Origin: Phycisphaerae bacterium
GTDB taxonomy: Bacteria > Planctomycetota > Phycisphaerae > UBA1845 > Fen-1342
NCBI GenBank assembly: GCA_020058145.1
Contig: JAGVEP010000041.1
Location: forward strand, 1-10,915
DNA length: 10,915 nt
Direction of reading: 5' to 3'
In this document: positions 1-6,169 of the stretch, one piece after another
Layout: each line of letters begins with the position of its first letter
How positions within the stretch are numbered: the stretch's first letter is position 1
Made by a program: the position numbers and the translations under genes
The notes under the pieces: generated by a model
Databases searched by the model: none
Told to the model about the DNA's origin: nothing
The model's input: only the letters and a program-made list of their open reading frames with translations

Positions 1-1
1 C

Positions 2-712
2 GGCGCCCCGCGTGGCGACGTCCGGCGTTTTCGCAGCGGCTTCGTACCCGCGGTGGTCAGCTCCGGCGCCCTCATCGGACTGACCGCAATCGAAGACTAC
101 GGCACCGCGGCGCTGATGGGCGGCGTAATGCTCGTCCTGCTGTTCGTGGCGCGTGCCCGCTGGACGCACCTCGGGCTTCTGGGCGTTCTCGCGGTCGCGG
201 CCGGCGTCGGGCTGATTATCGTCAAGCCGCACCGCATGGAGCGCATCAAGACCTTCGTCTCGGAAGCCCCCGACCCGATGGGCGCCGGCTACCAGATCAA
301 CCAGGCCATGCTGGCCATCGGCTCCGGGGGCTGGACGGGTCGCGGACTCGGCGAGGGCATCCAAAAGTACGGCTATCTGCCGCAGGACAACAACGATTTC
401 ATCCTCGCCATCATCTGCGAGGAACTGGGCGTGGCGGGCGGCGTTTTCGTGGTCGTGTTGTTCCTCGCCCTGCTTTGGCGTGGCTGGCGGATCGCCGCGC
501 GGGCTCCCGACCCGTTCGGCAAGCTGCTCGCGCTCGGTTTGATCATGACGATTAGCCTGCAAGCCGCGATGAATATCGGCGTCGTGACCAACAGCATCCC
601 GACTAAGGGGATTTCGTTGCCGTTCGTCTCTGCCGGCGGGTCGGGCGTGGTCATCCTCGGCGTGGCGGCGGGGCTACTGGCGGCGGTGGGGCGACGTCGG
701 GCTAATGCATAG
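2..712 (+). CDS. ftsW: FtsW-type SEDS peptidoglycan glycosyltransferase, 3' part
   Basis: Membrane glycosyltransferase of the SEDS family, which polymerises lipid II into glycan strands at the septum (FtsW) or side wall (RodA). The frame is open from base 2, so the gene is cut by the window edge; the GTG at 53 is internal. Visible family signatures are the D-Y-G-T-A stretch after a transmembrane helix, the NQAMLAIGSGG block, LGEGIQKYGYLPQDNNDF with the conserved Asp that is proposed as catalytic in SEDS proteins, the EELG motif, and the C-terminal PTKGISLPFVSAGGSG motif, which is closer to FtsW (LPFISYGGSS) than to RodA. At least five hydrophobic segments are seen. No murG follows, so the usual division cluster order stops here; the next gene has its own promoters. 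SEDS identity is certain; FtsW over RodA or SpoVE is probable. Confidence 0.88.
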   Translation, partial: GAPRGDVRRFRSGFVPAVVSSGALIGLTAIEDYGTAALMGGVMLVLLFVARARWTHLGLLGVLAVAAGVGLIIVKPHRMERIKTFVSEAPDPMGAGYQINQAMLAIGSGGWTGRGLGEGIQKYGYLPQDNNDFILAIICEELGVAGGVFVVVLFLALLWRGWRIAARAPDPFGKLLALGLIMTISLQAAMNIGVVTNSIPTKGISLPFVSAGGSGVVILGVAAGLLAAVGRRRANA

Positions 713-763
713 GGTTGCACGGCTGATGTTATAGGGCCAGAGCGCTATGACGCCTGGAGCGAT

Positions 764-828
764 TTGACATATGCCAAAACACACGCTAAACTTCCTGTAT
801 TGAGGGCAAAGGCGTCCGAATCTACAAT
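764..828 (+). promoter_or_regulatory. Two stacked sigma-70-like promoters for the toxin-antitoxin-like unit
   Basis: Upstream promoter: TTGACA at 764-769, 17-base spacer, TAAACT at 787-792. Downstream promoter: TTGAGG at 800-805, 17-base spacer, TACAAT at 823-828. The first has a perfect -35, the second a five-of-six -10. The second would start transcription at about 834-836, only a few bases before the ATG at 839, while the first would give a leader of about 40 bases. Two promoters may allow separate control by the HTH antitoxin encoded downstream; that is inference. Confidence 0.6.
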
Positions 829-838
829 TCGGCCCGCC

Positions 839-1216
839 ATGCCCAAAGAGACCGATCGGAAACGGCTCGAACTGCTGCTGCGACTGCTGCGCGACCCAGC
901 ATCAAACGTCGTGCTATTCAAGAGGCGGGCGTTTGAAGGCACCAGCGAGCCAGATGACATCGGGCTCGCCCGGTTGCTGCCGGGCACTCCGCGGGACGGC
1001 CAAAAGGCCGCGTTTCGCGAGGCCTTGGCCGATTTTCTCGACGGCGGCACGCAGCCAAGCCGCATCGAATACGCGTATGAAGACGGCGATCCCGAGATGA
1101 TCTACGAGTTTCGGATCGAGTTTTGCCGGACGCGCGTGTACGTCAAGACGGAACTGAAGGATCCGGACTCGGAAGATCCGACCCTGGTGATTAAGAGCGT
1201 GAAGCGCTGGAACTAA
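839..1216 (+). CDS. Small orphan protein, candidate toxin of a toxin-antitoxin pair
   Basis: A 125-residue protein not recognised as a named family. I chose ATG 839: the longer TTG start at 764 coincides with a perfect -35 hexamer, so that part is promoter. No Shine-Dalgarno precedes the ATG, and a TACAAT box ends 10 bases before it. The N-terminal third is a basic helix (KRLELLLRLLRD). The C-terminal part alternates strands (MIYEFRIEF, TRVYVKTEL, LVIKSVKRW); this strand pattern and the ending resemble the last strands of MqsR-type RNase toxins, but the likeness is by eye and weak. It lies 14 bases upstream of an MqsA-like antitoxin gene, the toxin-first order known for mqsRA and higBA. Toxin function is inferred from context only. 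Confidence 0.62.
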   Translation: MPKETDRKRLELLLRLLRDPASNVVLFKRRAFEGTSEPDDIGLARLLPGTPRDGQKAAFREALADFLDGGTQPSRIEYAYEDGDPEMIYEFRIEFCRTRVYVKTELKDPDSEDPTLVIKSVKRWN

Positions 1217-1221
1217 AGGTG
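1215..1221 (+). promoter_or_regulatory. Ribosome binding site selecting the antitoxin start
   Basis: AAAGGTG lies 9 bases before ATG 1231 but overlaps or abuts the alternative GTG 1219 and ATG 1222, so it favours 1231. It overlaps the stop codon of the upstream gene, which suggests coupled translation of the pair. Confidence 0.5.
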
Positions 1222-1230
1222 ATGCCGACC

Positions 1231-1761
1231 ATGGCGGAACGCTGGGAGCAATGGCGATGTCACGTGTGCAGGCAACTGAGCCTGCGCCGCGTGATACGTC
1301 CTTACGAGAGTGAAGTCTCGCATGACGGGCGGCCGCCGGTGAAAGTCCGCATTCCCGACCTCGAGGTTATCGCCTGCACCAACCCCGACTGTCATCCCGA
1401 ACATCCGGACGACACTGTCATAGAGGATGACGCGACGATCTGGCGCATTACCGAGGAGACCTACCGGCAACTTGGCCTGCTCACGCCCACGGAGATTCGT
1501 GCGGCGCGCGAGCGCTTGGGATTCAACCAACAGCAGTTGCAGGAGTTGCTCGGATTGGGCGGCAACTCGCTTTCGCGGTGGGAGACGGGGCGGGTGTATC
1601 AGTCGCGGAGCCTGGACGCGTTGCTGCGGATTGTGTTCAACGTGCCGGCGGCGTTGGCCTATCTGTCGGTGGCAGACTGGACCCCTGACGTGATCATTGC
1701 ACCTCGCTCCGCAGCGGCGCGCGAGCGGCTTATACCAGGTGCCAGGAAGGAGTTGGCGTAG
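1231..1761 (+). CDS. MqsA-like zinc-finger and HTH antitoxin/regulator
   Basis: A 176-residue two-domain protein. The N-terminal domain holds two cysteine pairs, C10-x2-C13 and C49-x4-C54, the arrangement of a structural zinc site of the YgiT/MqsA kind. The C-terminal domain (about residues 86-137) is an Xre-like helix-turn-helix: EIRAARERLGFNQQQLQELL, then GGNSLSRWETGRVYQSRSLD. The recognition-helix sequence SRWE-G and the following QSR-x-LD are characteristic of MqsA/HigA-type antitoxins. A tail of about 35 residues continues past the HTH. It follows the small ORF at 839 by 14 bases, sharing its promoters, so it probably neutralises that protein and represses the operon. Family assignment is firm at the domain level; being an antitoxin and not a stand-alone regulator is inferred. 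Confidence 0.82.
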   Translation: MAERWEQWRCHVCRQLSLRRVIRPYESEVSHDGRPPVKVRIPDLEVIACTNPDCHPEHPDDTVIEDDATIWRITEETYRQLGLLTPTEIRAARERLGFNQQQLQELLGLGGNSLSRWETGRVYQSRSLDALLRIVFNVPAALAYLSVADWTPDVIIAPRSAAARERLIPGARKELA

Positions 1762-1832
1762 TCTCTGCAAGCGGTCGAAACGCGACGGCTCCGGGACTTC
1801 CTCGTCGGCATCGGCCGCGTCGGGAGTCGGCC

Positions 1833-2765
1833 TTGGTCCATTTCGCTTGGGCAGTCGGCAGCTTGCTCCTGCTTAACGCTTGCGGGCTCAGTGCCCAAAC
1901 CACGCAGCCCGTGGACTACGCGGACACACCCGAGGCTCTTGCGACCGTGCAAGATGAGCGGATCGTCGAGGCGTCCGGCATTGTCGCCAGCCGCGTGAAC
2001 GCCGGCTGCCACTATGTCCACAACGACTCTGGCGATCTGGCGCGGGTGTTCCTGATCGATCGCGCGGGCCGCACGCGGCTGGTCATTCAACTCAAGGGGA
2101 TTCAGAGCGTTGATGCGGAGGACATCGCGATCGCACCTGGCGCGAAAGCTGGGACTTACGACGTGTGTCTGGCCGACATCGGCGATAACAGCGCCACGCG
2201 GCACAACGTGGCGATTTATCGGTTTGCGGAGGTCGCACTGCCAGGGCAGACCACGGATGCGATCACGGTTGACGCGACGGCGTACACCCTGCGCTACCCG
2301 GATGGGCCCACGAACGCCGAAGCCTTCTTCGTGCATCCCCGCACCGGCGACGGGTACGTTCTGACGAAGCGTCTGGACGGCCGCCCGCGGCTGTACAAGC
2401 TCGCGGCGCCGTGGGACGCGAAAGCCGAGACGACACTGACGCCGGTCAAGACGATCGACCTGCCTCCCGCGCTGCCGCTGGCCCGAATCGTGACCGCCGC
2501 GGACATCAGCCCCGACGGCCTGCGGGTTGCGGTGCGCTGCTACTTGAACGGCTGGGAATGGCGGCTGCCGACGGATACTCCGGACAAGGACTTCGAGCAT
2601 ATCTTCGACAGCCCGCTGGTCGGGCTGGCACTGCCCCCCGAGCGGCAGGGCGAAGCGTTGTGCTACGCTGCCGACGGGCAGGCGCTTCTGACGGTCAGCG
2701 AGGGTCGCAACCCGATCTTGTGGGAGCTGCGGGCCGTGACGCCGACGAGCCAGGCACGTCGTTAG
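1833..2765 (+). CDS. Secreted or lipid-anchored beta-propeller-like protein, unknown function
   Basis: A 310-residue protein starting at TTG 1833, preceded by GGGAG at 1822-1826 with a 6-base gap; no ATG or GTG is available upstream in frame. The N-terminus (about residues 4-16) is hydrophobic and ends L-N-A-C at C17, a lipobox-like site, although Asn at -2 is unusual, so ordinary signal-peptidase cleavage nearby is also possible. The body resembles an unnamed family of secreted propeller-like proteins marked by YVHNDSGD, LADIGDN followed by IYRF, YPDGPTNAEAFFVHP and GYVLTKR. These look like repeated propeller blades with acidic, possibly metal-binding loops. Two Cys pairs (CHYV, DVCLAD, VRCY, LCYA) may form disulphides. 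No enzyme motif is recognised. It begins 71 bases after the antitoxin gene with no clear promoter, so co-transcription is possible. Confidence 0.75.
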   Translation: MVHFAWAVGSLLLLNACGLSAQTTQPVDYADTPEALATVQDERIVEASGIVASRVNAGCHYVHNDSGDLARVFLIDRAGRTRLVIQLKGIQSVDAEDIAIAPGAKAGTYDVCLADIGDNSATRHNVAIYRFAEVALPGQTTDAITVDATAYTLRYPDGPTNAEAFFVHPRTGDGYVLTKRLDGRPRLYKLAAPWDAKAETTLTPVKTIDLPPALPLARIVTAADISPDGLRVAVRCYLNGWEWRLPTDTPDKDFEHIFDSPLVGLALPPERQGEALCYAADGQALLTVSEGRNPILWELRAVTPTSQARR

Positions 2766-2820
2766 CGTGGCGTCTCGCAAGTTCGTTACCTATCTCGGCG
2801 CCCGCGTGCGCGTGGTACCA

Positions 2821-2931
2821 TCGCCCCGCTGGGGCGAATCATGCGCTTGGCGCCTTCCGTGGGCTGCGCCCACGGCTACTGACCGTGGCCCCTCCGGGGC
2901 CAAAACTGACCGCGGCCCCTCCGGGGCCAAA
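2821..2931. repeat. Four GC-rich hairpins with three-base loops between convergent genes
   Basis: Four near-perfect inverted repeats sit in the 217-base gap between convergent genes. 2821-2837 has a 7-bp stem TCGCCCC with loop GCT. 2857-2875 has an 8-bp stem CCGTGGGC with loop TGC. 2886-2902 has a 7-bp stem TGGCCCC with loop TCC, and 2914-2928 a 6-bp stem GGCCCC with loop TCC. The last two belong to a 27-bp unit repeated exactly in tandem (2878-2904 and 2905-2931, one T/C difference). They have no T-tract, so they are not classical intrinsic terminators, but they could end transcription from both sides. No gene is seen in this gap. Confidence 0.8.
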
Positions 2932-2982
2932 GCCGCCAGACTTATTCACGGATGTATGAAACTCGACACTGACGTTGCGCCG

Positions 2983-3354
2983 CTATTCGTGGGGGAAATA
3001 TCGCGCGACACACCCCGGCGCTTCCTCGACGGCTACGCATTGCATGCGCGCGGCGCCGGTTATCTCGGGCGCCATTCGTTCGGCGATATGAAGCGCCACG
3101 TTTTCGGCCGAAGGATTGCGGTCGCGAAATATGGCGAGGCTATTCAAGTCTTGGTGCTGAAGCGGCGCGAGTATTTCTGCCAAACGTCGCTCGACATCAA
3201 CAAAATCCAACAGCACGCCCGCCACATTCAGGCGCGGCCCCGCGTACGTCACCTCGACACGCCAGCCGTGCTCGTGCAGCGGCTCCCAGGTACCTTCGGG
3301 CAGGCACAGTTGATGCCGCGCCGTAAAGCTGCCGTGAACGCTGACCTCGAACAT
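2983..3354 (-). CDS. QueD/6-pyruvoyl-tetrahydropterin synthase family protein lacking the catalytic Cys
   Basis: A 123-residue protein from ATG 3354; an in-frame GTG at 3384 adds 10 residues, but MFEVSVHGSF matches the usual family start and a TACAAT box lies just upstream. Family: T-fold enzymes such as QueD (6-carboxytetrahydropterin synthase of queuosine and deazapurine synthesis) and PTPS. Seen: zinc ligands H14 (in FTARHQL), H27 and H29 (in PLHEHGW); D50-F51; the H-x-D-L-N motif with H67 and D69; and the S-A-E-N substrate-binding block with E84. The segment between zinc ligands reads PEGTWEPLHEH, where QueD has HKC; the catalytic Cys is replaced, and the only nearby Cys is C17. Either it is a variant subfamily with altered chemistry or a non-catalytic homologue. 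It is divergent from the phosphoesterase gene at 3417. Confidence 0.85.
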   Translation of the reverse strand: MFEVSVHGSFTARHQLCLPEGTWEPLHEHGWRVEVTYAGPRLNVAGVLLDFVDVERRLAEILAPLQHQDLNSLAIFRDRNPSAENVALHIAERMAPEITGAARMQCVAVEEAPGCVARYFPHE

Positions 3355-3362
3355 AGTGCCAG

Positions 3363-3368
3363 ATTGTA
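3363..3368 (-). promoter_or_regulatory. -10 box TACAAT directly before the QueD-like gene
   Basis: On the minus strand TACAAT reads 3368 to 3363, 8 bases before ATG 3354, so transcription would start at or within about two bases of the start codon. No good -35 is seen 16-18 bases upstream, and there is no Shine-Dalgarno. Confidence 0.45.
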
Positions 3369-3404
3369 TGGCGTCTGACGGCACCCGCCACCGCAGGCGG
3401 CGCG

Positions 3405-3410
3405 TATACT
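3405..3410 (+). promoter_or_regulatory. -10 box TATACT directly before the phosphoesterase gene
   Basis: TATACT ends 6 bases before GTG 3417, so the expected first transcribed base is the start codon itself. No -35 or Shine-Dalgarno is apparent. It faces the TACAAT box of the divergent gene 36 bases away, so the two promoters overlap and may exclude each other. Confidence 0.45.
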
Positions 3411-3416
3411 GTCGCG

Positions 3417-4262
3417 GTGCGAATCTGCTTCACGAGCGACCTGCACGGCGCCCCGCGGCTCTATGAGCAGCTCGATGAGTTGCTGCGCGTCGAGACGCCC
3501 GACCTGCTGATTCTCGGAGGCGATTTGTTCCCCGACGGCACCCGCGAGGACCCGCTCGGCACGCAGGTCGCGTACATCGAACACGTGTTCATACCGCGCG
3601 TGGTCGTGTGGCGGACGCTCCAGCCGCGGCTGACCGTGGCCTGTTGTGGCGGCAACCACGACTGGCTGTGCGGCTGGGACGCGCTCGAGGCGCAGCACAA
3701 CACCGGGCGAATCGTCCTGCTGCAACATCGTCGCGTGTGGACCCACCGTGGGGTGGATTTTCTGGGTTATTCCCTGACGCCGCCGACGCCGCACTGGGTG
3801 AAGGATTTTGAGCGGCTCGATTTGCCGCAAGATCCCGTGCCCGTTTTTGGCGGGGTGGTTTGGGACCCCGACCAGCGCGTCGCGCGACCGGCCGACATGG
3901 CGGAGCATTTCTGCGGACGGCACGCAATTGTCCACGATCTCGCGCAGGCCGTCCCGGCTGCGGCCCCGTGGATTCTCGTGGCACACTGTCCGCCTCATGA
4001 CACCAAGCTCGATCGATTGCCCGACCTCCCGCACCCGATCGGCTCGCGCGCCGTGCGACAGTTCATCGCGGACCGTCAGCCGCTCGTGTCGCTGCACGGG
4101 CACATCCACGAATCGCCCGCCGTCAGCGGCAGCTTCAGCGACCGGGTGGGGCAGACGCTGTGCATCAACCCGGGGCAGGGGCACGAGCAGTTGCACGCGG
4201 TGTTGTTCGACGCCGAACGCCCCGCAGAAACGCTGCGGCACACCGTTTTCCAGCGTGTATGA
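3417..4262 (+). CDS. Calcineurin-like metallophosphoesterase
   Basis: A 281-residue cytoplasmic phosphoesterase of the calcineurin-like (MPP) superfamily, with two divalent metals in the active site. All five signature motifs are visible in order: D8-x-H10 in SDLHG, G35-D36 in GGDL, G79-N-H-D82, H190 in VAHCPP, and H227-G-H229-x-H231 in LHGHIHESP. The length fits a complete single-domain enzyme. No signal peptide or membrane segment is seen. The start is GTG 3417, since no in-frame upstream codon is supported and MRICFTSDLHG is a typical family N-terminus. The substrate is unknown; the family covers nucleotides, nucleic acids and phosphoproteins. It is divergent from the QueD-like gene and convergent with the PiT gene 25 bases away, with no obvious terminator between. 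Confidence 0.9.
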   Translation: MRICFTSDLHGAPRLYEQLDELLRVETPDLLILGGDLFPDGTREDPLGTQVAYIEHVFIPRVVVWRTLQPRLTVACCGGNHDWLCGWDALEAQHNTGRIVLLQHRRVWTHRGVDFLGYSLTPPTPHWVKDFERLDLPQDPVPVFGGVVWDPDQRVARPADMAEHFCGRHAIVHDLAQAVPAAAPWILVAHCPPHDTKLDRLPDLPHPIGSRAVRQFIADRQPLVSLHGHIHESPAVSGSFSDRVGQTLCINPGQGHEQLHAVLFDAERPAETLRHTVFQRV

Positions 4263-4287
4263 CGAGGCCTTGGGCAGCGGCGCGCAC

Positions 4288-5304
4288 TCACACGAAGCGC
4301 GAAATTACCCAGTAGAGCCCCGCCGCGACGAGGCCGGACGTCGGCAGCGTCAACACCCAGGCCATGGCGATGTCGTAACCGACGCCCCAGCGGACAGCGG
4401 CGACGTGGCGGACGGCCCCGACGCCGAAGATCGAACCGGTGATCGTGTGCGTCGTGCTGACCGGGATGCCGAAGTGTGACAGCGCGAGGATGGTCACGCC
4501 GCCCCCGGTCTCGGCACAAAAACCGTCCACCGAAGTCAGTTTGGTGATGCGGTTACCGAGCGTGCGTACCACCTTCCACCCGCCGAAGTACGTGCCCAGC
4601 CCGATCGCCGCGTGGCAGCTCAGGATGATCCACCAGGCAATTTCGTTGGATTGGGGATTTCCGTCGCGCGTGGCCCAGCCCTGGAGCTGCGGCACGCTGA
4701 GCAGCAGCGCGACGATGATGCCCATCGTCTTCTGCGCATCATTCAGCCCGTGGCTCAAGCTGTAGACGGCTGCCGAGATGAGCTGGAGTATACGGAAGAC
4801 CCGATCCACGCCGCGTGGCGTGCGTTTTTGGCAAATCCACAGCGTGGCCCACATATTGACGGCGGCGAGCAAAGCGCCAATCAGGGGCGAGAGCACGATG
4901 AACAGGGCCACGACACCGATTTTGCTCCAGATGAGCGCGCCGGCGCCCCCTTTGGTCAGCGCCGCGCCCGCCAGCGCCCCGATCAGGGCGTGGGAAACGC
5001 TGATGGGCAGTCCCTTCCATGTACACAGCAGCGTCCAGACGATCGCGGCCACCAAAGCGGCCAGGATCATGTGTGGGGTGATAACGTCGGGGGTCACGAG
5101 CCCCTTGCCGATGGTCCGCGCGACGTGCGTGTCGAAGAGAAACGCCGCGGCGAAGTTGAAAAACGCCGCCCAGATGACGGCCGCCCGCGGTGACAGCACG
5201 CGGGTCGCGACGACCGTGGCGATCGAATTCGCCGCATCGTTGATGCCATTGCTGAAGTCGAAAAGGAGCGCGATGAAAATGATGAGGAGAACATAGGTTA
5301 CCAA
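4288..5304 (-). CDS. pit: PiT-family inorganic phosphate transporter
   Basis: A 338-residue inner-membrane carrier of the PiT family (proton- or cation-coupled import of phosphate, often as a metal-phosphate complex). The N-terminal signature FDFSNGINDAANSIATVV is present, and its internal duplicate appears as YSLSHGLNDAQKTMGIIVAL; each half of the protein contributes one such GxNDA motif. The C-terminal half has the typical GIPVSTTHTITGSIFGVG block. About ten hydrophobic segments are seen. The start is TTG 5304: GAGGA (5312-5316) stands 7 bases upstream and overlaps the stop codon of the DUF47 gene, implying translational coupling, and no other in-frame start lies before the signature. It is the second gene of a two-gene operon with its DUF47 partner. 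Confidence 0.95.
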   Translation of the reverse strand: MVTYVLLIIFIALLFDFSNGINDAANSIATVVATRVLSPRAAVIWAAFFNFAAAFLFDTHVARTIGKGLVTPDVITPHMILAALVAAIVWTLLCTWKGLPISVSHALIGALAGAALTKGGAGALIWSKIGVVALFIVLSPLIGALLAAVNMWATLWICQKRTPRGVDRVFRILQLISAAVYSLSHGLNDAQKTMGIIVALLLSVPQLQGWATRDGNPQSNEIAWWIILSCHAAIGLGTYFGGWKVVRTLGNRITKLTSVDGFCAETGGGVTILALSHFGIPVSTTHTITGSIFGVGAVRHVAAVRWGVGYDIAMAWVLTLPTSGLVAAGLYWVISRFV

Positions 5305-5314
5305 AGGAGGGTCC

Positions 5315-5938
5315 TCAGGCGTTCTTCAGCATGATGCTGCGGATGCTGTTGGCGATGTCCTCGCACCGGTCGATGGCCCGCTCGGTCAGGTCGTAGATTT
5401 CCTTCCATTTCATGACCAGCAGCGGGTCGCCACCCTTTTCGAACAGCTCGGCCAGCGCGGCGTGGTTGTTGTCGTCGCCCACGTTTTCCAGGAAATGGAT
5501 CTCGACGAGCTCTTCGTGCAGCCCGTTCGGTTTCTTGAGGTTCCGCAAGCGGCTGACCGCGCGGGCCGCAAGCCGGCAGGCCTTTAGCAGCACCTCGGTC
5601 TGCTTGATGAGCCACGTCGTCGGCGCGGGAATCTTGTAGAGTGTCATGCGTTTGGCCGCGGCATCGATCTCGTCGATCACGTCGTCCATGCGGGACATCA
5701 GCGCCCCAATGTCCTCGCGATCAAACGGTGTGATGAAAGTCTGGTCCAGGCGCTCGAACGTCTGGTGGGCGATTTCATCGCCGTCATGCTCACATTGCCG
5801 GATGCGGGCCACATGATCGGTCCGGTGTTCGTAGTCTTGAACCAATGCGGCATAGGCCTCGGCGGCCTTGACGACGATGCCGGCGCCCCGCTCTAGCAGG
5901 TCGAAGAACATTTTGTCTCGCGGGACGATGCTCAGCAT
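5315..5938 (-). CDS. DUF47/PhoU-like Pit accessory protein
   Basis: A 207-residue all-helical cytoplasmic protein of the DUF47 (PhoU-related) family, found next to PiT transporters and thought to regulate them. Visible family motifs: CEHDGDEIAHQTFERLDQTF, then ITPFDREDIGALMSRMDDVIDEID (the acidic E/DxxxD metal-binding elements of PhoU folds), and the C-terminal WKEIYDLTERAIDRCEDIAN with the ending LKNA. The start is ATG 5938, because GGAGG at 5946-5950 lies 7 bases upstream and MLSIVPRDKMFF is the usual family opening; the frame is open further upstream but unsupported. The pit gene begins 10 bases after its stop codon, making a clear operon. The complete length fits the family. Confidence 0.93.
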   Translation of the reverse strand: MLSIVPRDKMFFDLLERGAGIVVKAAEAYAALVQDYEHRTDHVARIRQCEHDGDEIAHQTFERLDQTFITPFDREDIGALMSRMDDVIDEIDAAAKRMTLYKIPAPTTWLIKQTEVLLKACRLAARAVSRLRNLKKPNGLHEELVEIHFLENVGDDNNHAALAELFEKGGDPLLVMKWKEIYDLTERAIDRCEDIANSIRSIMLKNA

Positions 5939-6169
5939 GACGAGTCCTCCACTCCGGGTGCGGGGGCCTTGCCGGAACTGCCGGCGGGTATAGTAGGGGC
6001 GGCGTGGGGCTTCGGCGAGTCGGCGGAAGGGCAGGCCGCACACCGCCCCCTGGCTCGGGAGCAACCGAGCGGGTATGGTGCTGCCACGGTCGCGTCGGTG
6101 CCAAAGGCGGGGCGGCCTGGGCCGCGGTCGCGACAGGGTCGACCGAAACGTCGGCGGCGGAGATCGGCT
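5939..6169. other. Gap upstream of the DUF47-pit operon with a weak promoter
   Basis: 231 bases without a convincing gene. A proline-rich minus-strand frame runs through it into the DUF47 gene in another frame, but it has no start signal or recognisable content. On the minus strand TACTAT (5995-5990) is a possible -10 for the operon, giving a leader of about 45 bases that includes the Shine-Dalgarno; the -35 match is poor. No phosphate-response box could be recognised. Confidence 0.3.

Noticed and set aside
764..838. TTG 764 start giving a 150-residue toxin candidate
   Set aside because: The TTG is part of a perfect TTGACA hexamer and the extra 25 residues have no supporting ribosome site.
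2821..2931. Classical rho-independent terminators
   Set aside because: The stems are strong but no T-tract follows on either strand; termination is only possible, not shown.
2767..3378. Plus-strand frame opposite the QueD-like gene
   Set aside because: It runs through the hairpin repeats and is a shadow of the well-supported minus-strand gene.
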